Assembly: GCA_949358305.1 (NCBI GenBank)
Contig: CASHSZ010000002.1
Location: 124,001 to 188,000 of the forward strand
Direction: 5' to 3'
Source of the DNA: Strigamia acuminata
Lineage: Eukaryota; Arthropoda; Chilopoda; Geophilomorpha; Linotaeniidae
Length of the DNA: 64,000 nt
The notes below the pieces were generated by a model. The model saw only the letters and a program-made list of their open reading frames with translations, was not told the origin of the DNA and made no database searches. The first letter of the stretch is position 1; each line of letters starts with the position of its first letter. Below are positions 32,474 to 43,164 of the stretch, one piece after another. A program made the position numbers and the translations under genes.

Positions 32474-33389
32474 GTTGGTAGCAGAGGATGGTTGCTTTCC
32501 TCAAAAAGCACTCTCCGCTGCGCTAATATCGCAACATTTCGCGAATTTTCGCGATTTGCGGCGAATTTTTGTCTTTTCAGGTCTCGACGAATTTTCACGA
32601 CGATTTTGGACGTTCACACGACGTTTCCAGACGTGGACCAACGTTTGGATACACGCAACATCAACGTTTTCGCCGATAATCCGGAAATTCTCGCGGGTTT
32701 CGCGGTTTTTCCGAAATTCTTTTGTATTTTTTCAGATTTTTCGATTTTCGTCACGCTTACGTGGCGTAATCACCGAGAAACGGATCGAATCCGCTGCTTT
32801 CACCCCGGTGTGTTAGCAGTATCGCCGATTTTGATTTTGCGACGATTTTCCTCGTTAATTCGAGAAGATTTCGGATTTAAATCCGAAATAGCGCTTTTCG
32901 GTGGTTTTTCTATAAAACCACGCCCGTGTTATCTGATTGCACGAGGTTGTGTGTGCAAACACACAACAGATTCACCTATTTCTCCTAATTTCGAAATTAT
33001 ATTGTTAGTAACTAAGATAGATTTAGCATTTTGGTTGGGTCCTTTAGAATCCACTTTGCCCTTTTGTCTAGTCAGGCAAGCAAAGTGTGTATTCCCAGTT
33101 AAGGCTTTCTCAGGGCCACCTAACGTTTCCGTGACCCCAGGTGGTTTGCAAAGGGCGTTAGGGAGATACTTAACTGGGGTTATTTGTGCCAATTGTAGCA
33201 TTGGCATCCCCGTCTTGGTTTCCGCATTGACAGTGCTTCGGTTTAAGTGCGACGATAAGTGCTCCGTGATAAAAGTGCATCAAACTCTCGTGCTACAGTT
33301 ACGTTTGTGCTTCGTTTCACAACACCATTTTGCCAGTGCCATTCTCAATTCCACGATATTTTTGCGTTTGTGTTTCGACGACCACCAAA
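32474..33389 (+). promoter_or_regulatory. Copia leader, almost free of ATG
   Basis: Reading all 916 bases, the only ATG before the gag start is at 32488-32490, inside the primer-binding site, and it opens a frame of only 12 codons. About 14 would be expected by chance. The long open stretch 32492-33448 (318 codons, overlapping the gag start) contains no methionine codon at all and opens with TTG. The pattern fits a leader shaped to let scanning ribosomes reach gag. Confidence 0.85.
32476..32493 (+). promoter_or_regulatory. Primer-binding site for initiator tRNA-Met
   Basis: TGGTAGCAGAGGATGGTT is a perfect complement of the 3' end of animal initiator tRNA-Met (AACCATCCTCTGCTA plus CCA). It lies two bases after the 5' LTR, as usual for Copia-type elements. 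Confidence 0.92.
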
Positions 33390-36300
33390 ATGCAGAAGTC
33401 CGAAAACACCGTGTCTCGAGTGCCAATCCTCGCAGTTGGCAACTATGAAATGTGGGCCCGTAGTATGAAAATGCTACTGAAGTCAGAAGGGCTGTGGACC
33501 CACGTTACCGAAGAGGACGAGGAGGATTTCAAGAAAACGGCAAATGACAAAGAACTTAAAAAGTATAAGCGCCGTAAGGACAAGGCGTTGGGCCTCATCT
33601 ATGGTTTCGTGTCTGAGCCCAAAAAGTCAGCGTTGGACTCCGCCAATACGCCCAAAGAGGCATGGGACACTTTATCCAAAATATATGCCCCAAGCTCTCG
33701 CGCTCGAAAGGCGGCCTTACGGCGAGAATTCCTCCACATGAAATTGGAACGGAACGAGGAAATGGCGGATTTTCTGGGAAGGGTCGATTACCACGCCAGG
33801 AAGCTAGAAGATATTGGGGAGAAAGTTTCACCTGATCACCTGGCGTACCAGTACCTAGACATGCTGCCAGCTGAATATTCCCAGGTGTCATTCGCCATTT
33901 ACCATTGGGAAGATCCAATATTCACACCCCAAAAAGTGTCCGAACAACTCCTTTCGGAGTATATGCGTCAAAAATCTTATTCGTCCCGGGATTCGACATC
34001 CGCATCATCCTCTCACGCGTACTCGACGGACCAGCGTTCCCGTTCTCGGGGTCAACGTCCATTGTCGTCCATCAGATGTTTCAACTGCGGAGAAATGGGG
34101 CACTACGCGAACAAGTGTCCCCAGCCTCGAAAAGGCCAGTCACCGGCCCCATCCGCGGCTTTCCAACGTCCGTCCAGGAGTAAAAGCCGAAATCGAGGCA
34201 AGAATAATCCCAACAAATCGAATGACGGGCGCCCAAGAGGAAGTTCACAAGCAAAGAGAGAATCGAACTTTTTCGTGCATGCGCCACCACAGATCATCGA
34301 AATGCCCGCAGCCCACTTCATGCAGTCGCACGAATGGATCGTGGACTGCGGGGCAACAGATCATGTGTCCCACGTCGCATCGTGGTTTACCAGTTTTGTC
34401 AAAGTCGTGCCCTTTGACATCGAATTGGGCCAAGGCACTTCTCAGGTGACTGGTAAAGGAACGGTGCGAATTGAAACTTTAATCGATGGATGCGAGTGTG
34501 CAGTCAATTTGCACGACGTGTTATATGCACCGAACTTTGAAGCAAATTTAATCTCGGTGTCGAAAATCGATAAACACGAGCATCACATCCATATTTACAA
34601 AGGACGAGTGGACATCTACAAGGCAGATTTTCGTTATCCTGTTCTCCGAGCCAAAGAAAAGGGCGGTCTATACTACGTGGATGGCTTGTGCCCACCGGTG
34701 TCTTCGACAGCAAATGCGACGACAAGTGCGATTTCCGTTTCGAATCCTCTGCCTCCGATAAAGACTTTAGTCACGGTTGAGGAAGACTTCATCAAAGTCC
34801 CGAAATCCAGAAAGAAACCGAAGGAACGCGAGTTGACAGATTTTGGATTTGAGTTTCCTCCATTATCACAGAAAGCCCAAACACTTCCTGTTCCAAAATC
34901 TCCTCCCATTCCCGCACCTGTCCCGACGTCGCACCAAGCCAATCCAGAGCCTCCCTCACTCCAATCCTATACTGACATATTAAAGTCAATCCCTTTTGCA
35001 CATGTTCCTCCTCCTCCTCCTCCTGAACTCAAACAGAAGAAGGTGGCTGCACCAACTGCAAAGAAGGACGCAACGGGTATTTGGCACAGTCGACTTGGCC
35101 ATCTCCACACGAATGCGATGAAATTACTCGCGGCCAATGACCAAGTCTACGGCATCGAACCAAGCGAGGTTGCGAAGGAATTGACCTGCAACCATTGCAG
35201 GGTAGCCAAGTCAACTAAGGCATCTCACAAGCCCGATGATCGTCCTATAATGACAAAAGCGTTAGATCTCCTCCACATGGATCTGTGGGGCCCACATCAA
35301 ACCACTTCGTTCGGCGGCGCTCGATACATTTTCACCATTATTGACGACGCAACCCGATATACGTGGATGTTTCCCCTGGCTCAAAAATCCCAGACTTTCG
35401 AATGCTTCAAGGATTTTGTTTCCCGTATCGAGCGAGTGGCAGACACTCGAGTTAAGGCAATTCGAACGGACCGGGGCGGCGAATTCCTATCAAACGAATT
35501 CGTCGATTATCTACGTAAAAGTGGCATTCAGGGTCAACGTACGAACCCATCGAGCCCCCAGATGAACGGCACGGCCGAAAGAATAAACCGAACAATGGCC
35601 GACTTCATGAGAGCAACTCTGGACGAAACTCGTTTACCCGAGGAACTTTGGGCAGAAATGTCGGTTTCGTTTGCGTACATCAAAAATCGTTGCCCCCATT
35701 CACGTTTGAAGAACGAAGTCCCGTATGTTCTGTGGAGACAACGTGCATTATCGGTTCGGCATCTACGTAAACTCGGATCGAAATGCTGGGTCCACTTTAC
35801 AGCGCCTGGACGTAACAAGTTGGCACCCCGCGCCTGGGAGGGTTATCTCGTCGGTTATGCGACATCAACACGCGGCTATCGGGTGTGGAACCCGGTTGAT
35901 AACAAAGTGATTGAGTCGATACATGTGCAAATCGACGAACGACAATCTTTCCGACGCACGCAACGTGCCCCTAATCCGAATCGTGAATCTACTGTTGAAC
36001 TCGAACCCGAAACGCCAATTACGCCGTCGTCACATGTCAAGTTTGACGACAAAGTACAATACGCGAAATGGACGCCTCTTTCTGATTCCGAGGATGAGGG
36101 ATCTTCAACGGAATATGATTCGGATGATAGCGACGCAGACAGCCAAAAGGGTGCTGCTGCACCACGTCAAGTGTCCCCGCCGCCTGGCTTTGCTGCTCTG
36201 CCACCTCCTTCGACGGGTGCGACACCGTCAGCTACTCCAACTACTACGCCAGCACCGTCTACGGGTACGACACCGACTGCTACTCCTACTGCTTCACCTC

Positions 36301-38204
36301 CGGGATCCCCAACAAGATTTGTAGCCGTTAGAAGAGGCTCTGGGGCAACACATCCAATAGCTGCTGCTCCGATAATCGTCCCTACGGCTCATACCACGTA
36401 CAAGTCACGTGTGGTGGGTGGAAATAACCCCTTCAGCAATTGGGTTAGAGAGGAGCATCTCCGCAAAGACCAGGTTCCGGGACAGATCAAGATTGATGTT
36501 TACTACTTCCCGAAACCCGGAGTCCGCTTGCGTTCGAAACCCGATATTCAGAAATATTGCGACGCTGAAGGGATTCTATACGATGAAGATCTTTTCTTCT
36601 TTGGAAATATGGAGCATCAACTCCCACCGATGCCGAATCTTCCACCACCGCAACGACATGTTGCGCACTTTTGCCGCCGAGAACCGGGTTCCTATGCAGA
36701 GGCTGTTAAATTCCCGGATGCCCCCCAATGGCAGGATGCCATAAGTGAAGAACTGGGGACATTCGAGAAGAGAGGAGTCTACGAGGAAGTCCCGAAACCC
36801 GCAAATACGACCATACTCGGCTGCAAGTGGATTTTCAAATTAAAATCGGACGCATCGGGACAGATTATGAGATACCGCGCTAGATTAGTCGCGCAAGGTT
36901 TCAGACAGACTCTCGGCGTCGACTACGACGAGGTCTTCAGCCCGGTGGTAAACTTCGTATTAATCCGATTTTTCTTCTGTCTCCTCGTGATTCTCCAAGG
37001 TTGGAAAGACGCACACCTTGATGTGAAGTGTGCTTACCTTTACGGGGAGCTCGAACACCGAGTATATATGCGAATTCCCGCCGGTGCCTATTGTTCGAAC
37101 CCGGATAACGTCTGGCTTCTCGTTAAATCACTGTACGGTCTCCACCAATCTGGCCGTCAGTGGTACGAAAAGTTAGACGAAACGCTACGAGGACTCGGAT
37201 TTCGTAAACTTCCCGCGTGCAATTGCGTGTATGTTTTTGGAACGTCGGCAGTGATGCTTGTCTACGTGGACGACATCGTTTTGTTCTACTCGACTGACAA
37301 CATCCTTGATCGCATCATCCGACTGATTTCATCGAAATTCGAGATCGTTAACCTCGGGCCAATTTCGAGATTACTAGGCGTCGACTTCATCAGATCCGCG
37401 GGGAGGGTGTTTATCATCCAACGTTCTTACATCGAAAAGTTGTTGAAGAAATTCGAGATTACAGCGGATAAGATGATCAAAGTCCCCGTCACACCAGGAA
37501 CGACCCTGAAGAAGGGCTCCACCGAGAACTTATCCGATTTTCCATATCGATCGTTAATCGGTTCTCTGCTATTCCTGGCTTCTCGAACTCGACCCGACAT
37601 CCAGTACTCCGTCATCGCGTTATCGCAATATAACAATTGCTACGACAAAACCCATATTCGCGCCCTTCTCCAGGTTCTCCGTTATGTCGCGAATACGGCC
37701 GATTACGCGATCGAATTATCCGGATGTACGACTAGCCAGTTGTGGGCATACACCGACGCTTCTTGGGCCTCCGAAGTCGAAACATCTCTTAGCTTCGGGG
37801 GATTCATAACTTACATCGGCAACGTCCCCATCGGGTGGGCGGCCAAGAAGCAGTCTTCCGTCGCGTGCTCGACGATGGAAGCAGAGTTCATCGCCCTCGT
37901 CGAGTGCGTGAAGGAACTCTACTGGCTTGATCACGTCTTTTCTCAACTCCCGTTTCTGAACCGCATGTCTCGACCTCTCGTCTATTCGGATGCTTTAGCA
38001 TCCATCCAGTTTACGTCGAATGACGTAGAGAACGCGAAAACCAAACACATTCGCGTTAAGTATCACTGGTTGCGGGAGTGGTATCTGGCAAAGTGCTTCG
38101 ATTTACGGAAGGTCCCCGGTGAAACGAACGTAGCGGATATTTTCACCAAATGGCTCGGGTCGGAGCGACTCCGAACACTCACCGCGGGAATCTTCTGCCA
38201 GTAA
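33390..38204 (+). CDS. gag-pol: Copia Gag-Pol polyprotein
   Basis: A 1,604-residue frame from the ATG at 33390 (MQKSENTV; A at -3). The frame is open upstream to 33330 but without ATG. Order: UBN2-type Gag (about 10-200), CCHC knuckle CFNCGEMGHYANKC (230-243), protease with DCGA at 319-322, pre-integrase finger (WHSRLGHLH about 565, CNHC 600-603), integrase Asp631, Asp694, Glu730 (D,D35E), low-complexity acidic/proline linker (about 910-1010), reverse transcriptase with YVDD at 1292-1295, and RNase H (TDASWAS about 1455, EAEF about 1495, SDALAS about 1533). It copies element RNA into DNA in virus-like particles and inserts it. Odd: Cys in the protease triplet where Ser or Thr is usual, and about 120 extra proline-rich residues between protease and integrase. 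No break is seen. Confidence 0.97.
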   Translation: MQKSENTVSRVPILAVGNYEMWARSMKMLLKSEGLWTHVTEEDEEDFKKTANDKELKKYKRRKDKALGLIYGFVSEPKKSALDSANTPKEAWDTLSKIYAPSSRARKAALRREFLHMKLERNEEMADFLGRVDYHARKLEDIGEKVSPDHLAYQYLDMLPAEYSQVSFAIYHWEDPIFTPQKVSEQLLSEYMRQKSYSSRDSTSASSSHAYSTDQRSRSRGQRPLSSIRCFNCGEMGHYANKCPQPRKGQSPAPSAAFQRPSRSKSRNRGKNNPNKSNDGRPRGSSQAKRESNFFVHAPPQIIEMPAAHFMQSHEWIVDCGATDHVSHVASWFTSFVKVVPFDIELGQGTSQVTGKGTVRIETLIDGCECAVNLHDVLYAPNFEANLISVSKIDKHEHHIHIYKGRVDIYKADFRYPVLRAKEKGGLYYVDGLCPPVSSTANATTSAISVSNPLPPIKTLVTVEEDFIKVPKSRKKPKERELTDFGFEFPPLSQKAQTLPVPKSPPIPAPVPTSHQANPEPPSLQSYTDILKSIPFAHVPPPPPPELKQKKVAAPTAKKDATGIWHSRLGHLHTNAMKLLAANDQVYGIEPSEVAKELTCNHCRVAKSTKASHKPDDRPIMTKALDLLHMDLWGPHQTTSFGGARYIFTIIDDATRYTWMFPLAQKSQTFECFKDFVSRIERVADTRVKAIRTDRGGEFLSNEFVDYLRKSGIQGQRTNPSSPQMNGTAERINRTMADFMRATLDETRLPEELWAEMSVSFAYIKNRCPHSRLKNEVPYVLWRQRALSVRHLRKLGSKCWVHFTAPGRNKLAPRAWEGYLVGYATSTRGYRVWNPVDNKVIESIHVQIDERQSFRRTQRAPNPNRESTVELEPETPITPSSHVKFDDKVQYAKWTPLSDSEDEGSSTEYDSDDSDADSQKGAAAPRQVSPPPGFAALPPPSTGATPSATPTTTPAPSTGTTPTATPTASPPGSPTRFVAVRRGSGATHPIAAAPIIVPTAHTTYKSRVVGGNNPFSNWVREEHLRKDQVPGQIKIDVYYFPKPGVRLRSKPDIQKYCDAEGILYDEDLFFFGNMEHQLPPMPNLPPPQRHVAHFCRREPGSYAEAVKFPDAPQWQDAISEELGTFEKRGVYEEVPKPANTTILGCKWIFKLKSDASGQIMRYRARLVAQGFRQTLGVDYDEVFSPVVNFVLIRFFFCLLVILQGWKDAHLDVKCAYLYGELEHRVYMRIPAGAYCSNPDNVWLLVKSLYGLHQSGRQWYEKLDETLRGLGFRKLPACNCVYVFGTSAVMLVYVDDIVLFYSTDNILDRIIRLISSKFEIVNLGPISRLLGVDFIRSAGRVFIIQRSYIEKLLKKFEITADKMIKVPVTPGTTLKKGSTENLSDFPYRSLIGSLLFLASRTRPDIQYSVIALSQYNNCYDKTHIRALLQVLRYVANTADYAIELSGCTTSQLWAYTDASWASEVETSLSFGGFITYIGNVPIGWAAKKQSSVACSTMEAEFIALVECVKELYWLDHVFSQLPFLNRMSRPLVYSDALASIQFTSNDVENAKTKHIRVKYHWLREWYLAKCFDLRKVPGETNVADIFTKWLGSERLRTLTAGIFCQ

Positions 38205-38440
38205 CCGATGAAGACATCTTTATTTTTCCCATCGTTTTTCGGACAATCCTGAGTTATCTTTCCCGGATTTGAGGTTTTATCGTGTAGTTAGATTGGGAAT
38301 TCCGAGCTTAGTAAGTGATGTTAACGATAGTACCCGACACGATAATTCCGAAATTTTATTGTTTTCTTTTTCTGATTTGACACCGAAAGATCCCGTGTTC
38401 TATTTAAGTTCTTAATTCTACTTCAACTCATTTTGAAGTA
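38205..38440 (+). other. Copia 3' untranslated region
   Basis: The stretch lies between the polyprotein stop and the purine tract. It is T-rich, has no open frame of note and no recognisable element. Confidence 0.8.
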
Positions 38441-38450
38441 TGGAGGGGTT
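38441..38450 (+). promoter_or_regulatory. Copia polypurine tract
   Basis: TGGAGGGGTT directly abuts the 3' LTR start TGTTGG at 38451. This is the expected place and composition for the plus-strand DNA primer. Confidence 0.8.
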
Positions 38451-39023
38451 TGTTGGCGTGTTCTGCGCCGTCTACTTCAATATGAGTTCTAACTTTATGT
38501 TTTAATTATGTTATTCGATATTTTATTCATTAATTATTATATCTCGATGTATTATTTATATTTCGTACCGTAATTCTTATTTCCGATTGTATTTGTATGC
38601 ATTGGCACAATGCGTCTCATTATTTGTCGTTATGTACACGGCACATTGCTATGCCTAGCAATTCGATTATAGTTTGATGTTAATTATTAACGCCAGATGG
38701 CGTTTATGTTGATTCACTTTTCCAAGATGGCGACCGATAGTCGCATTTCGTTTTTCTCATCCAAATCTGGATTATGTTGTAAGTTTATTGTTTATCCATT
38801 AAATTTTATTGTTTTATAAGCGTTTTTGCTTCCTTTGCACGTCTATTATAAGTGCAAACCACTTTCACGGCGATTCCTATCGCCATTTCCGCGCACGTCG
38901 TGCAGACGTCGCCTCGTATAGTGGCAAAGTGCGCCCGGGTCGGTCGCCGCCATTGCCGCTATTTTCTCGTCGTTTCCTTTATTTTGCACGACCATTTCGT
39001 GCCGTGTTTCCACCTCTGCTACA
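38451..39023 (+). repeat. Copia right (3') LTR (573 bp)
   Basis: Same length as, and by eye identical to, 31901-32473. It is followed by the AAAAT duplication at 39024-39028. The YY1-like motif recurs at 38724-38735. Confidence 0.97.
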
Positions 39024-39028
39024 AAAAT

Positions 39029-39426
39029 GACCGGTTGAAATCACCTGAACAATACGTGCACCAAACTGCACTAAACGTGCACCAAACGTGCACCAAACGT
39101 GCACAATATGTGCATACAACGTTTTGGCATCAAACTGATTCAGTAACACGCGAAACTTGCGAAGAAAATACCAAAACAAAAATTGATGGCTTTTATAAAA
39201 TCTGATAAAATTAAAAACGGAAATTTAATTTTATCAGGTTTTATAATAACCATCAATTTTTGTTTTGGTATTTTCTTCGCGTATTTTGCGTGTTATTGAA
39301 TCAATTTGATGCCAAAACGTTGTTTACACGTATTGTGCACGTATTGTAAAAGTATTTTGCACATTTGGTGCACGTACTGTTCACGTTATTGCAACCGGTC
39401 ATTTTAACCGGTTTCGGCCGTTCTAG
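39029..39426. repeat. Long inverted repeat (foldback) in the piggyBac-like element
   Basis: The left arm is 31874-31900 continued at 39029-39214; the right arm is about 39224-39426. With Copia removed, the outermost 35 bp of the two arms are exact inverse copies, and the arms stay well matched over about 200 bp. They include the shared core AATACCAAAACAAAAATTGA. The left arm also has an 11-bp repeat AAACGTGCACC (about 39050-39115). A transcript would fold into a long double-stranded hairpin. Confidence 0.88.
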
Positions 39427-42400
39427 GTAGGCCGAAATTCCGGCCGTTCTAGTGTTAAACCTTAGTAGAAGCCTTCAATGCAAGTTTTAGCAACATCCAA
39501 GCAATGATTTGGGAGAATAGACTTTTGATCTCATCACAGTTGACTTTGCACAAACACCACAAGACCAATGTCTCTAAATGTTCAGAAATAGTGTTTAAAC
39601 CTTAGTAGAAGCCTTCAATGCAAGTTTTAGCAACATTCAAGCAATGATTTGGGAGAATAGACTTTTGATCTCATCACAGTTGACTTTGCACAAACACCAC
39701 AAGACCAATGTTTCTGAATGTTCAGAAATAGTGTTTAAACCTTAGTAAAAGCCTTCAATGCAAGTTTTAGCAACATCCAAGCAATGATTTGGGAGAATAG
39801 ACTTTTGATCTCATCACAGTTGACTTTGCACAAACACCACAAGACCAATGTTTCTGAATGTTCAGAAATAGTGTTTAAACTTTAGTAGAAGCCTTCAATG
39901 TAAGTTTTAGCAACATCCAAGCAATGATTTGGGAGAATAGACTTTTGATCTCATTACAGTTCACTTAGCACAAACACCACAGGACAAATTTCTCTGAAAG
40001 TTCAGAAATAGTGTTTAAACCTTAGTAGAAGCCTTCGATGTAAGTTTTAGCAACATCCAAGCAATGATTTGGGAGAATAGACTTTTGATCTTATCACAGT
40101 TGACTTTGCACAAACACCACAAGACCAATGTTTCTGAATGTTCAGAAATAGTGTTTAAACCTTAGTAGAAGCCTTCAATGCAAGTTTTAGCAACATCCAA
40201 GTAATAAATTTTGAAAAACAAATTTTTGAGCTTATTTTACATCGCAGTTGACTTAGCACAAACACCACAAGACCAATGTCTCTAAATGTTCAGAAATAGT
40301 GTTTAAACCTTAGTAGAAGCCTTCAATGCAAGTTTTAGCAACATTCAAGCAATGATTTGGGAGAATAGACTTTTGATCTCATCACAGTTGACTTTGCACA
40401 AACACCACAAGACCAATGTTTCTGAATGTTCAGAAATAGTGTTTAAACCTTAGTAAAAGCCTTCAATGCAAGTTTTAGCAACATCCAAGCAATGATTTGG
40501 GAGAATAGACTTTTGATCTCATCACAGTTGACTTTGCACAAACACCACAAGACCAATGTTTCTGAATGTTCAGAAATAGTGTTTAAACTTTAGTAGAAGC
40601 CTTCAATGTAAGTTTTAGCAACATCCAAGCAATGATTTGGGAGAATAGACTTTTGATCTCATTACAGTTCACTTAGCACAAACACCACAGGACAAATTTC
40701 TCTGAAAGTTCAGAAATAGTGTTTAAACCTTAGTAGAAGCCTTCGATGTAAGTTTTAGCAACATCCAAGCAATGATTTGGGAGAATAGACTTTTGATCTT
40801 ATCACAGTTGACTTAGCACAAACACCACAAGCCCAATGTCTCTGAATGTTTAGAAATAGTGTTTAAACCTTAGTAGAAGACTTTAATGCAAGTTTTAGCA
40901 ACATCCAAGCAATGATTTGGGAGAATAAACTTTTGATCTCATCACAGTTGACTTTGCACAAACACCACAAGACCAATGTCTCTGAATGTTCAGAAATAGT
41001 GTTTAAACCTTAGTAGAAGCCTTCAATGCAAGTTTTAGCAACATCCAAGCAATGATTTGGGAGAATAGACTTTTGATCTCATCACAGTTGACTTTGCACA
41101 AACACCACAAGACCAATGTTTCTGAATGTTCAGAAATAGTGTTTAAACTTTAGTAGAAGCCTTCAATGTAAGTTTTAGCAACATCCAAGCAATGATTTGG
41201 GAGAATAGACTTTTGATCTCATCACAGTTCACTTAGCACAAACACCACAAGACAAATTTCTCTGAAAGTTCAGAAATAGTGTTTAAACCTTAGTAGAAGC
41301 CTTCGATGTAAGTTTTAGCAACATCCAAGCAATGATTTGGGAGAATAGACTTTTGATCTTATCACAGTTGACTTTGCACAAACACCACAAGACCAATGTC
41401 TCTGAATGTTTAGAAATAGTGTTTAAATCTTAGTAGAAGCCTTTAATGCAAGTTTTAGCAACATCCAAGCAATGATTTGGGAGAATAGACTTTTGATCTC
41501 ATCACAGTTGACTTTGCACAAACACCACAAGACCAATGTTTCTGAATGTTCAGAAATAGTGTTTAAACCTTAGTAGAAGCCTTCAATGCAAGTTTTAGCA
41601 ACATCCAAGTAATAAATTTTAAAAAACAAATTTTAGAGCTTATTTTACATCGCAGTTGACTTAGCACAAACACCACAAGACCAATGTTTCTGAATGTTCA
41701 GAAATAGTGTTTAAACCTTAGTAAAAGCCTTCAATGCAAGTTTTAGCAACATCCAAGCAATGATTTGGGAGAATAGACTTTTGATCTCATCACAGTTGAC
41801 TTTGCACAAACACCACAAGACCAATGTTTCTGAATGTTCAGAAATAGTGTTTAAACTTTAGTAGAAGCCTTCAATGTAAGTTTTAGCAACATCCAAGCAA
41901 TGATTTGGGAGAATAGACTTTTGATCTCATCACAGTTCACTTGGCACAAACACCACAAGACAAATTTCTCTGAAAGTTCAGAAATAGTGTTTAAACCTTA
42001 GTAGAAGCCTTCGATGTAAGTTTTAGCAACATCCAAGCAATGATTTGGGAGAATAGACTTTTGATCTTATCACAGTTGACTTAGCACAAACACCACAAGC
42101 CCAATGTCTCTGAATGTTCAGAAATAGTGTTTAAACCTTAGTAGAAGCCTTCAATGCAAGTTTTAGCAACATCCAAGTAATAAATTTTGAAAAACAAATT
42201 TTTGAGCTTATTTTACATCGCAGTTGACTTAGCACAAACACCACAAGACCAATGTCTCTAAATGTTCAGAAATAGTGTTTAAACCTTAGTAGAAGCCTTC
42301 AATGCAAGTTTTAGCAACATTCAAGCAATGATTTGGGAGAATAGACTTTTGATCTCATCACAGTTGACTTTGCACAAACACCACAAGACCAATGTTTCTG

Positions 42401-43164
42401 AATGTTCAGAAATAGTGTTTAAACCTTAGTAAAAGCCTTCAATGCAAGTTTTAGCAACATCCAAGCAATGATTTGGGAGAATAGACTTTTGATCTCATCA
42501 CAGTTGACTTTGCACAAACACCACAAGACCAATGTTTCTGAATGTTCAGAAATAGTGTTTAAACTTTAGTAGAAGCCTTCAATGTAAGTTTTAGCAACAT
42601 CCAAGCAATGATTTGGGAGAATAGACTTTTGATCTCATCACAGTTCACTTAGCACAAACACCACAAGACAAATTTCTCTGAAAGTTCAGAAATAGTGTTT
42701 AAACCTTAGTAGAAGCCTTTGATGTAAGTTTTAGCAACATCCAAGCAATGATTTGGGAGAATAGACTTTTGATCTCATCACAGTTGACTTTGCACAAACA
42801 CCACAAGACCAATGTTTCTGAATGTTCAGAAATAGTGTTTAAACTTTAGTAGAAGCCTTCAATGTAAGTTTTAGCAACATCCAAGCAATGATTTGGGAGA
42901 ATAGACTTTTGATCTCATCACAGTTCACTTAGCACAAACACCACAAGACAAATTTCTCTGAAAGTTCAGAAATAGTGTTTAAACCTTAGTAGAAGCCTTT
43001 AATGCAAGTTTTAGCAACATCCAAGCAATGATTTGGGAGAATAGACTTTTGATCTCATCACAGTTGACTTTGCACAAACACCACAAGACCAATGTTTCTG
43101 AATGTTCAGAAATAGTGTTTAAACCTTAGTAGAAGCCTTCAATGCAAGTTTTAGCAACATCCAA

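Larger units (their letters stand above)
31901..39023 (+). mobile_element. Complete Copia (Ty1/copia) retrotransposon (7,123 bp)
   Basis: Two 573-bp LTRs, an initiator-tRNA-Met primer site, a single intact polyprotein frame, a purine tract and a 5-bp AAAAT duplication (31896-31900, 39024-39028). All parts needed for movement are present and uninterrupted. It is nested in the piggyBac-like element and on the opposite strand from the three BEL elements. Its coding region is visibly richer in G and C than the satellite and the BEL elements. Confidence 0.97.
31695..39454. mobile_element. Non-autonomous piggyBac-like element, split by Copia
   Basis: The ends are CACTAGAACGGCC and its inverse GGCCGTTCTAGTG, with TTAA at 31691-31694 and 39455-39458, the signature of piggyBac-type insertion. 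Without the Copia insert and one AAAAT it is about 632 bp and has no transposase. It contains a string of palindromes on the left and a long inverted repeat on the right. The undisturbed satellite target would read GTGTTTAAACC. Confidence 0.88.

Noticed and set aside
32259-32816. 185-codon frame across the Copia LTR and leader
   Set aside because: It spans the LTR end and primer site, has no suitable start, and part of it recurs only because the LTR is duplicated.
33330-33389. Upstream extension of the Copia polyprotein by 20 residues
   Set aside because: The frame is open but there is no ATG at 33330; the first ATG, in good context, is at 33390.
31695-39454. Transposase gene for the piggyBac-like element
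   Set aside because: Outside the Copia insert only about 632 bp remain, all palindromic or low-complexity, with no frame.
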